The position numbers were made by a program, and so were the translations under genes. Below, one piece after another: positions 1 to 12,000 of a stretch of 43,425 bases of DNA (its first letter is position 1; the number at the start of each line of letters is the position of its first letter). The notes under the pieces were generated by a model. The model made no database searches. It saw only the letters and a list, made by a program, of their open reading frames with translations, and was not told the origin of the DNA. This DNA comes from an uncultured Lachnospiraceae bacterium (GTDB lineage: Bacteria; Bacillota; Clostridia; Lachnospirales; Lachnospiraceae): positions 1-43,425 of the forward strand of contig CAJUBR010000015.1 of the NCBI GenBank assembly GCA_910584695.1. The letters are read 5' to 3'.

Positions 1-3000
1 GATACCCCTTCCATTGCATCCGTTACCTTTGTATTTCTTCCAAGGTCATCATAGGTATATGCCGTTTCCCTCACTTCCCCGGTCAGGGCATATCTTCCGC
101 CGGATGCTGCTCCTTTTGCCCCGGTTCTTATCTTTTCCACCTGCATCAGGGCATTATAGACGTATTCCGTCACCATCCCCTTTGCATCCACGGTCTGTAA
201 TACCCTTCCTTCGGTGTCATAAACAGTCTCTGAAAGGACCGCCCCTTCTTTACTGGTGGTCTTTACCGGACGTCCTGCGGTATCATAGGTGGTAGTGATG
301 CTGCCGCCCTTTACCGCATCCGTTTCCGTTACCGTATGGTTTCTGATATCATAGGCAGTCCTTGTAAGAGGGATATCCCCTGCCCCCGGTGCCCGCATTC
401 CCGTCTCCGTCACACGGTTTAAGGCATCATACCGGCTGTAGAATACCCGGTGGGCGGCATCCTCCGTTTCCGTCAGGTTGCCGTTTCCGTCATAGCGGTA
501 CTGCGTGGTATTCCCTGCCGTATCCGTTGCGGATGCCACATTTCCGTAAACATCATAGGTATAGGTAGTAGTGGTCCTCTCCCCTTCCTTCGTTCCCACG
601 GTCTCGCTTAACACCCTGCCTGCCGGGTCATACCGGTAGGTCACTGCCGGTTCCGTGTCACTGGCGATGGTCTGCACCCGCCAGCTCTTATCATAGCTGT
701 AGGTGGTCTTATTTCCTGCGGCATCGATCGTATAATCCGGCTTTCCGTTTGGATAATATTTATATTCCACGCTCTGGCTGGCCGGCTCCCCTTCTTTCGG
801 GTTTACGTTGATCCGGGTCTGCTTTGTCACATTCCCCGCCTTGTCATACTGGTAACGGACTTCGGAAAGCTTCTTTCCGCCTTTGTTCTTCTCCACCTCC
901 TTTGTCTTGTTTCCCGTTTCGTCATAGGTATACTCCAATACGGTTCCGTTTTCTGCATCCGCCACCTTCTTTAACAGCCCTTCCTTCGTGTAGGCATAGT
1001 CAGTGGTGGAGGTGGCGGTCTTTCCTTCCTCCGATGCATAGACCGTTTCCTTTATCATCTGGTAGTTGTTATCATACCGGTATACCGTCATGGCTCCTCC
1101 CGGGTCCGTCCGGCTGGTCACATTTCCGGCACAGTCGTACTCATAAGAGGTCACTCCCCCCTCGGTATCCATCACATAATCGGTACGCCCCAGTTCGTCA
1201 TAAAAGGTCCGGGTTGTATAGGTCTGGTCCTCGTCTTCTACGGTGACCGTCTCCGGCAGTCCCAGTTTGTTATAGGTATACTTTGTCACATTGCCGTTTT
1301 TATCCTTTACGCTTGTCAGGTCTCCCTTTTCGTAGGTATACTGGATGGTTCTGTTATCTTTGTCTCTTTCCTCTGTCACCTGCCCGCTGCTGTTATATTT
1401 GTACCGGGTCGTATTGCCGTTCTGGTCGGTGACACTTTCCAAAAGTCCCTTTGCGTTATAGGTACAGTGCATGCTCTCCCCGTTACAGTTTTCCATGGTC
1501 AGCATGTTGCCGTCACTGTCATAGGTCATCACCGTTTCTGCCATGCTTCCGTCCATCAGGCTGTTCTCAATGGAGGTCATATTGCCGCCTCCGTCATACC
1601 AGTATACCGTGTCATAGCCGTTGGCATTATTGACACTGGTCTGGTTTCCGTCCTTATCATAAGTCATAAGGGTCTGGTCCCCTGCCTCATTGGTCATGCA
1701 GGTGATATTTCCGTAAACATCCGTCACGGTCTTTTTCTTCTTCCCGGACCGGGTGGTGGCAGTAGTGGTAAGCTTTCCGCTTCCCTCATCCTCCTTATAG
1801 GAAAAAGCAGTCTGGTTTCCCAGTCCATCCTTCTGGCTGGCAACCCTTGTCACCTTTTTCGATGCGGCATAAAGCGAATCATATTTCTGATAGGCATTCG
1901 TCACATACGTGTTGTTATTGTCATCCGTCACGGTAAGGATACGATGTCCCTCGTCATAGGTATAATAGGTGTTTTCCCCGATGGCATTGGTAAACTGTTT
2001 CAGACACTTGTTCTCATCATAATAAAACAATGCCTCCCTTCCGTTTCCGTCGGTTACCCGGCTTACCAGCTTATCCTTGTTAAGCTCATAAACCAGATGG
2101 CGTTCTGTCGCAGTATCGATTACGGTAAAGGAATCCGTCCCCCGGATGATCTTTATCTTCTTTCCTTCTTTGTTGGCAATGGAAGTTACGTTACCATCCT
2201 TATCAAATACCGTCGTGGTGCCGCCCTTGTCCTTCAGGGTATAGACACCCTTGTCATTCCTTTTTAATACATAGCCCGCCTTATTTTCATTCAGACATTT
2301 ATAATCCTGCTTCGTTGGTATCGCAGAGATATCCAGATAAAAATAGCCGTTTTTATCCTGTTTGTATTCTGCCTTTTCATAATCCTCTGCCAGGAAGGTA
2401 TAATATCCGGTCGGGGATACATAGTACCGCACCGTACCATCCTTCATATCCAAAATCCTTGTCTCATAATTATGGGTCCAGCCATAGCCGAATTCTCCCA
2501 GTTCCTCCACTGCCGTGGAATCATACTGCAAATCTGCCGATACCGGATTCACTCCCTGTACGGAAAGTGCACTGATCTGGTCCGTATAGGCTCCGGTACT
2601 GACATTTACCGGGTCTGCCTCGGAATTTTCCTCGTCCGGCTGCTGGTAGGTCAAATCCGGCACTGGAACATGGGAAGCCCTCGGCGAAATCCGTACCTGT
2701 ACCCCCAGATTGGCACCTTCCAATACCTTATATTCATAATCCATCAATCTCTGATAGCAAAACCATTTCTCTCCTTTCACCGGAACCGTTGTTTTGTAGA
2801 TACCGGATATGGACTCCCCGGGTTTTAAGCATTCTACCGCCATTCCGTCCCCGGCGGACATCACCGGAACCCTTTTTGCTCCATCTGCCGTTGCCACATA
2901 CCGTTTGCTGCTGGCATGCTGTGTGCCAAAGGTGGTATTTACATTATAAAATTCCTTGGCACCTTCATTGGACAGTGTGAAATATACATAATACAATTCG

Positions 3001-6000
3001 TCCTTTTCTGCCCGGTCCTCCGGTTCGATGGTCAGCACCAGACCGTTCCCTGCCGTCACATCAAATGCATTGGATACAAAACTGCAGGCGATGTCTGCTT
3101 TAAATGGCTGAAGTATTCCGGTAAGCAGTGCCTGTAACTGGTAGGTTCCCGGCGTATCTCCCCTTACATACCATGTGGCGGAATCACTTTCCCCGCCCTT
3201 TAAATCTTTTAACTGCTTATCCTCTGACTGTCCGGAATAAGTGCCTGCCAGACTAAGACCAAAAGGCAGAATCAGCCTTGTGTTCAGATTTCTTGCCACA
3301 ATCGTCTGGCTGCTGGCATTATTATAGACAATCAGGGTTGCTTCATACATATCCTTTAACCAGGAAATAGACTGGGTAATATGAACATAGTAGTAAATAT
3401 CCTGAAACTCCCCTTCTCCTGTTCCTGCCTGTGGTCCGTCTCCTCCGCCTCCTCCGCTGCTGTCTCCCTGCTGGGTGTCATCTTTATTTCCACTGTTGCT
3501 GCCTCCTTTATTGACAGCTACATATGCCTGAGTCATTCCGGGTGCACCTGCCCCTCCTGTTATCGGTCTTTCGGTCTCTGAAAATGCAAGTTTCGTATTT
3601 ACGGTAAAGACATGCTGGTTTTCCGGTGCAGTGATATCAATTCCTGCCTCCACCATCTCCTCAAAGGTCATCTGCCGCACGGTAAAATCTGCCGACATGG
3701 TTTCTCCCTGTTCCAGCGTAAATACATACTCCCTTTCTCCGTGCAGCTCAATCTCCACCGTTTCCTCTTTCGCAACATAGCCCGGCTGGTAAAGTGCAAT
3801 CCGGTAGGTTCCCGGTCCTGCCATAATATCCGCTTTTCCGTCTTTCCCGGTATAATGCATATCATTCTTCTCTGTAGAAGTATTAACATATATCGTAACT
3901 CCCTTAAGGGGCGTGCCGGAAGCATTGCGGACTTTGACCACTGCTTTTCCAGAACTGGTCTTCGGAAGAACGGTAATTTTCATGGTTGTGCTGTTTGTAT
4001 TCCCTGCCGGGTCAGCCACCGTAAGAGTCAGGTTATACTCCCCTGCTTTTTTATAGGTATGTCTCGGTGTCGGACCGGAAACCATTGCCGAACCGTCCCC
4101 AAAATCCCACTGGTAGGAAGCAATCTTATGATTGTCCGTTGAATCCATACCGTTAAATACCGCCTCATATCCTTCCGTCACCGCAGTACCCGCAAGGATC
4201 ACTGCTTTTGGTTCCTTGTCATCCACCGGCTTCGGCTTCACATCATATAATGCAGAATATGCGGTATTTCCTGCCTTGTCCTGTATCATAAGCTGATACA
4301 CATAAGTATAGTTTGGGTTTACGTCCTGATCCTGATAAATCAGGCTTCCGGTTCCTGCCGTAACCGTCTCAAAGGCATCTTCATTCAGCTTCTTCCTATA
4401 AAGGATATAGCGGATATCCTCCTTGCCTGAATAGTGCAGGACACTGCTCCAGTTTCCGGCAGATGCAAAAAGCTCCGGTTCTGGAAGTGAAATATTGCTG
4501 ATATGCAAAAGCGTGCGGAATGTACGGCTGGCATTTCCTGCCGCATCCTTTGCTGTCACGAAAACCTCATAGATACCGTTTGCATAATTCGTTGTATCCA
4601 GCTTACAAGTCACGGTTCCGCTGCTAAAATCAGTCTCCACAGTGCCTGCCGCCTGTTTGATACTGTCCTCCCCCTGCTGCCTTAATGCAAATTCCACATG
4701 GGACACTTTATCATTATCTGACACTAATGCGGAAAGTTCCACTTTCCCGGAAATCCAGCTTCCCTCCTCCGGTGCAACACTGTGTATCACCGGTGCTTCA
4801 TCATCCGGAAGTTTTTGTGCTACTGCCACGTTGGACTGCCGGCTCTCGTTTCCTGCCTTGTCAAATGCAGTGATACGGTAGGAATATGCCGTATCGTATG
4901 CGGCACTCCTGTCATAAAATCCAATCGATGTGACATTGGACTGAATACAGGTATAGGCATCCAGTCCCTCCGGACTTCTGTAAATCCGGTAGCCCGCCAC
5001 ATCATTATCCACCGGTTCATTCCATGAAAGATGGATGCTTCCTGCCTCTCCTTCCGCCGTCAGCTTATCCACTGCCGCCGGAGCAGTTTTGTCTACCTTA
5101 CACTGTAACAGAATCTGCCCCTTATCTCCTTCATTTCCTGCCGTATCCTTACAATACGCACGGATATAGATATCCCCTTCGGCTATTCCGGCAAGGTCAA
5201 AGGTATAAGAAACAGTCTGCTCCTTCTTCTCCTCTTCAAAGACGGAATGGTCAAGCAGTGTCCAGTTTTCCTTGTCGGCAGAATACTCTATCATCATCTC
5301 TGAAAGAGCAATATTGTCATATCCATTTATCACCAATGGAATTTTACTGTTATAATATCCTCCGTTTGGCAAAATGGAAGTAATCCGGGGTGCAATCGTA
5401 TCCTCCTTAATCATTACTGTTATGCTTTCGGACGGAATGCCTGCATTGTTCCGGATATCATAACCGGTCACACGGTATACATGGGTGCTGTCTGGAAGTA
5501 ACCCCTCCAGTGCATATCCGGTAACGATTGTGGTCTGTGCAATTTCTTTCCACGTACCGTCCTCCTGCTGCTCTTCTAAAGAAAAATGGGAAAAATCCTC
5601 ATCCTCCGGTGCATCCCAGGTCAGTACCGCAGTCGTGGAAGTAATGTCTGCCCGGAGGTTCTTAATCTGCTCCGGTCCCTCATTATCTATCGTGTAAGAT
5701 TTTACAAATTCTTCCTCATTCTCATTCCCTGCGGCGTCATATACGGTAAAACGGAGAAGGACCTCCTCTTTCCAACCGATAGTATCCAGCTCATAAGACA
5801 CACTATCCCCCGTAAACAGACATTCTGCAAGCTTTACGTAATCTTCTGCCTCTTTATCGTAACTCTCTATGATGGCTTTTTCCAAGGATTTATTATCCCG
5901 TGCCTTTAGGGTAAGAACCACGGTTCCGTTAAGAAGTTCTTCCTCCGGTTCTACCCTCTCTATGACCGGTGCACTCAAATCTTTATCACAGGTAGTCACA

Positions 6001-9000
6001 AGAGCATCCGATAATTCTCCTATCTGTCCCTCCTCATCATATGCTGCCACATAATAAGTATAGGTAACACCTTCTGTTATGGCAGTGTCATAATAATAGG
6101 TTTTTGCCGGGTCTTTGATCTCCGTTATCTGCTCCCTCTCTTTTCCTGCTTCCTCACGGTAAATCCGATAGCCTGCAACATCTGCCTCGACTCCTTTCCC
6201 ATAGCTGATGACTGCCACACCGTTTTTCATCTCCACGCCTGCTTCTTCCAGCTTTGCAGGTGCCGACTGATCCAGATAATAGGTATAAAATTCCTCTGTC
6301 TCGTATCCCCCTGCATCCGTAATCCGCACCAGTACTTCGATCTCTTCTCCTGAGACATCTGCCGTTTCCAGACGGGCAGATGCCGTAATCTTTCTCCGGT
6401 ATGCCGTCCCTTTCCCTGCGGTTTTATTAAGCAGCTCCTTGTAAGTCTCCTGTCCCGGTTCCCGGTATCCCATATAAACCTGATAACCGGAACTGCTTCC
6501 TGCATTGAGAAAGCTTACCGAAAACTCTGTCTGTGCTCCTGTAAGCTTGTCATAATTTTTCGGAGACATACTCTCTATCTCTACCGCCTGGGTATAGCAG
6601 TCCGCCTCCTCTGATAAGGAGGAGGCATTTTCGGAAGTATCATAAGCCAGTACGGTGTAAGTATAACGGCTGTTCACGGAAAGACCCGTATCCAGATATT
6701 CCGTCTTTTCCGTGGTTCCAATCTCTTCCCCATTCCGGTAAATGCGGTATCCCGCTACCTTTACGTTATCCGTAACTGCATCCCATGTCAGCTTTAATGT
6801 ATCTGCCATACGCTCGGAAAGTTCCGGTTTTCCCGGAATCTCCGGTGCTTCTTTATCTTCCGGTGTTGTTACTGTAAGCGTTTTTGAAGCCGCCGATGTG
6901 TTCAGGGTGGCATCCTTAGCAATAACATAGTAACGGTATTCGGTTCCCGGGGTCAGGTTTTTATCGGTATAGGAAGTACCCGATACCGACATGACTTTTT
7001 TATCATTCCGGTAAATGTCATAGCCTGATACCCCCGTATCATCTGTGGATGCCTGCCAGGTCAGCTTCAGACTGGTGTAGCTGACATTTTGGGCAGATAA
7101 TCCCACCGGTACCGAAGGGGCTGTGATATCCTGAATGTCTTCGATTAATTCGCTGCACATCCCTTCTACATCCCGGTTAAAGACATAGTAATCCCGCGGT
7201 TTGGTAAGTACTAAGGTGTTTAAAGTCTGGGAATCCGGTATGGTTACTGTCTGGATATAAGCGGTTCCCTTTGCTGTCATCTTGCCGCTTAATGTGGTGG
7301 TATGGGAACCGGATGCCTGAATAGAACCCCCTGTAATGTTCACATCCCCCTTGATATCCAGCCTGCCTGCAGATAAATTCATTGTTCCTCTAGTTGCATT
7401 TAAATTTCCTATAATTTGTACAACATCTTCCTTCCGCTGCATGGATAGCTTTCCAGAATGACTATTCAGAATAAAATCTTTTTTTACCTGTAAAATCCTG
7501 CCATTTAAATCAAGTTGTTGTTGCAAATTGATACTTCCGTCTACAATTAAATTTCTTTGCATGACTGTTTTCGTACATATACATATATTTCCATTCCATT
7601 GTGTAAACGGAAACGGATCTCCATTAGACCAGTATAACCATTTTCCCTCTGTTCCAGTAATTTTTCCGTTCCCCTTTATCGGATTACTGATTTGCAGGTC
7701 ATTTTTTGTAACAACTCCTTCCGCTGATATATTTTCTAAAGATATCGTTCCAAAGTAAAAGGACATATAATGACTCAAATTAATATCCTGTCTCCGATTC
7801 CCTGTAAACCGAACCACCAGTTCTTTCCCCATAGCAAGCTGAGCACCCATATTCCCGCTATTCCAATTTCCTTTTATTTCTATCGTTCCCTGTTTCAAGT
7901 GTTCACTAAAATCACTTCCTACTACCAGATTCATGTCTCCACCACAGAATACATAATCTTCCTTTTTATTCATATGTAATTCTGCATGATTTTTTTGATA
8001 ATTGCCTGATGCATATGTATTTCCCAGTGTATAATCTCCATATACCTCCAATTTCCCTCCATTTACATCTAATGTCCCTCCTCTTTGCACCAGATTCCCG
8101 GTAACCGTAAGCTTATGTCCATTCAGATCCATGTTTCCTACCAGCAGACTAAAATCTCCCTGTATTACTGTATCCTTTGTCAAAGTATAGCCAATATTGC
8201 CTTCTGTATAAAAGGACAGTTTATGATTCACGTCCACAATCTTTTCTGCATCAAAAAGCTCCGCCGCATAGACTCCCTCATCCGAAGTATTTTCTATCAC
8301 TAATTCCTGAAATTTCCATCTTAAATAATTTGCCTGCATTGTCTGCTTTTTATCTCCGCTTAAGATAACTTGATTTGTCCCTCTTCCTTCATAGTATCCA
8401 TAGTTGCTTCGATTTAACAAATCTCCTTTTATCTCTAAAATACCATTTTTCTGAATAATTCCGCTATTACCATTATTCATAGTACAGTTGCCATCCACTG
8501 TCAAATGATACCCATTCAGCACTAACATGCCTAAATCAACATCTCCTTTGACATACAAATCTTTATCCATACTATATTTTCCCAAAAAATACAGATTTCC
8601 TCTTACAATATCATCTTTTATCTCTGTACCATTGTAAATACCTATCCATCCTTCTACAGGATACCCATTTGTACTTAAAATACCTTGGACATAAACATAA
8701 CTACTAGATGTAACAGCAACTCCCTTTTCATTTTTGAGAGAAAGCTCCCCCAAATTTATATTACTACCTTTAGCTGTAAACTGTTGCTGCTCCCGTCCAT
8801 TTAATACAAGCACAACATCCTTTCCAAAGTTCAAACATGTATAATTCAACAATGTCAGATTTCCCAATAAATTCAAGGTTCCCGCCGAACATGACCAGGC
8901 AGATGCCTTGGGTACTCCTGAATAAATATCTCCTTTTACGGTTATACAGTCTTCTGCATGATTCATATACAATTTGCAGTCAGCATTTTGATATGCAAAA

Positions 9001-12000
9001 GTTCCATCTTCCTTTTCGATCCTTTTCGCTAAACAGTAATCTCCTTCCACTAAAAGGGTTCCCTGATTTATATTGACATTCCCACCGCTTTGAAGAAAAT
9101 CCCCTTTTACGGTCAAGCTATGTCCGTTTAAATCCATATCCCCACCAGACAGCAAAAGGTCACCCTCCACAATCTCATCCCGATTTAAGGTGTAACCCAT
9201 TATCCCACCATCCGAAAATGCCACCTTGGTCCCTGAAGTATTAACCAACTTCTTATAATTCAGTTGGTTTGATACATAGATTCCTTCTTCGCTAGTATTA
9301 TTCAGAACCAATGTACCAAAATACTGCTGACTTGTAGTCATGGTAATTGTCTGTTTCTGTTTTCCATTCATTTCTAAGGTGACATCTTCATTCATATAAC
9401 TATAACTGTCAAAAAATGCCGAGAAGATTATATTACCTCCCACTTTAATTTGCCCTTTACTAAACACTCCACAACAGCCAGTGAAATCTTCTTGAATTGT
9501 CAATTGATCATCTTCATACCGCATATTGACAGAAGATTGATTTCCCATTTCTATAGACCTGCATATCATATGACCATGATTAATATAAATAGAACAAGCA
9601 TAACTACTCATAATCACTTTCCCAGTAACCTCTACCTCTTTACCATTCAAATTCATTTTTTCAACAGCTAACAGTTCTCCATCTATTTTACAATTTCCAG
9701 ATAATATGACCTCTTCTGCAATTTTAACATTTCCTGGATAACTGTCGCCTGCGAATATAGTTGTATTGCTGATGCAAAGGTATCCCTCTGCCCTGCCTGT
9801 TTGTCTGACAGTTCCCATAGCTTTCACATCTGTGGAAAATACGGTTCCTGCTGTATTTGGAGTTTCCATATTGCAAAAATAACTTGTAACAGGATTAGCA
9901 AAAGACACTTTCTGCTGTTTTGTCCCACTGAAAACAACAGTATGATTATCAGTTGCAGTAAAAGCCTTTGTACCACCTGTTTGTGAAAAATCCCCCTTAA
10001 CTTCTAAAACACCATTGGTCAGTTTTGAAGAATGGTCCATAGTAGAGTTTGTAGTAAAATTACCATCTACTGTAAGATAATCTGCTGCATTTGTCATATT
10101 CAGGGCACCATTGGCAATTGTAAGATTCCCTTTCACATGATAGCGATGCCCATTTAAATCAAACACTCCGCCACCAATCACCAAATCTCCGTCGTACTCA
10201 CCATCTTCCTCCACCGTAAACCCATGCACACCGCCGGAAGCATAAGACAATACTCCCTGCTTACAGGATACATTCAGTACTGCAATGTTATCTTCCACGA
10301 TAACACCTTCCGGATTGTCTACTACAACATTTGTTAACAATGTACTGGCATGGGAAATAGAAACTGTCTGAACAGAATCTCCAATAAACTGAATTTCTGT
10401 ATTCTCTCCGGTCGAAAGATATGCTGCTCCGTCCTTTTTTAAATCTCCTTTGATTCGCATTACACCGGTATCTACCTTACAGCCTTTGTTTTCCAAAATA
10501 CAATTCCCTGTCACTGTCACACAACCGCTTCCAAGGGAAATATTTATTACATCCGATATTCCTCCCATATATAGATCACTATGAACCGTAACATCTGACG
10601 AAAAAGAATAATCTTGGTTGATCCTGATATCGCCATATACATCTGTGCCGACAATTTTTGCTCCGCAAAGTTTTGTTTTTCCCATAATATTGCTGGAAAT
10701 ATGCTCTATGGATTCTGTCACCTCTATCTCTGACTCTAATACAACGCTTCCAGACTCTGGTTGGTCAATGGTCAAATTGGCAAAGTGAATCGACTCCTTT
10801 GAATCAGTTAATCCATTTCTTATCACCTGTCTTCCCTTTCCGGTCAGCTTTACCTGATGGTTCCCCTTTGCATAAAACAACTGATGTTTCAGATTGTCAT
10901 CCCCAAGCATACTCCCCTGCAATTCCAAAGTTCCTGCAGTCAGATCCCCTTCTTCCATATTCCAGCTGGAATCAACATAATCTCCCTTAATCAATACATA
11001 ATCCTGTTCTTTTTGCATAACCAATCTGCCTATGCTATGATCTATGGTCTCTTCTCCATTTTCTGTATAGCAAAACTGTTTTTTATAATCTCCCTCTATG
11101 GTCAGACTACCTCCATTTATAAAGAGTTTCCCTCCTGCATGAAGAAAATCCCCCTTTACCGTCAGACTGTGACCGGCAAGATTCAACGTCCCTCCCAAAA
11201 GACAATAATCCCCATCAATTATCTTATCTTCTGTAAGAGTTTCTCCAAATTCACCCTCTGTCTTATAATGCAGCTTTTTTCCCTCATCTGTCAGATTATC
11301 ATAGTTCAGTATATAATTGGATACAACACCTTCTTCACTGGTATTTTCAATCACCAGATTTTGGAAATATAATCCGCACTCCTTTCGGATATCAATTGTC
11401 TGGGCATGGTCCCCATCCATTATCACTTTGCACGGTATGTGATAACAAACCAAGCTTCTGTCATAACGAGATTGTTTATTTTCGCAAAAATCTCCGCCGA
11501 TTGCTATTGTCCCTTTTTTTACTCCTCTTATCCCATTATAATCTCTGCAATAAATAACATAATCCTCAGATACCTCAAGATAATCATTTGGTGATTCCAT
11601 AGATAGATAACAACTATATCCTTCTATAAATGCCCCCTCCACATACAGATATCCTCCCTCGATATATAAATAGGAATTCACTGTAACATCACCATGCACA
11701 GTCAATTTATGCCCGTTCAAATGAAGTGCTGCACCGATAAACAGATTCCCCACCTCCATATCCTCTGTCAACGTTGTCGCAGCATATATGGTCTTATCTT
11801 CATATAATACCGGCTCCTCCTCTACCGTGATACTATTCTGTTCTTCGTCTGCTGAGGATTCCTGTGTTTCCCCCACAGCACTCTCCGCAGCAGTATCCTC
11901 CTTCACAGCCTCTATCTCTTCCTCATCTCTTTTCCCGATTCCGGAGGCCTCTTCTGCTTTGCGAATCTCCTCCTCTGCCTCTTCGCTGCCCCTCTCATAA

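Noticed and set aside
1467..2267. Plus-strand open frame of 266 codons opposite the RHS gene
   Set aside because: It is antisense to the YD-repeat coding sequence, its composition follows the repeat codons of the other strand, and it has no ribosome site. Many similar plus-strand frames between 1 and 17.6 kb were rejected for the same reason.
7400..11700. CRISPR-like or tandem DNA repeats in the solenoid-coding region
   Set aside because: The periodicity is at protein level; the DNA copies differ too much and lack constant repeat and spacer lengths.
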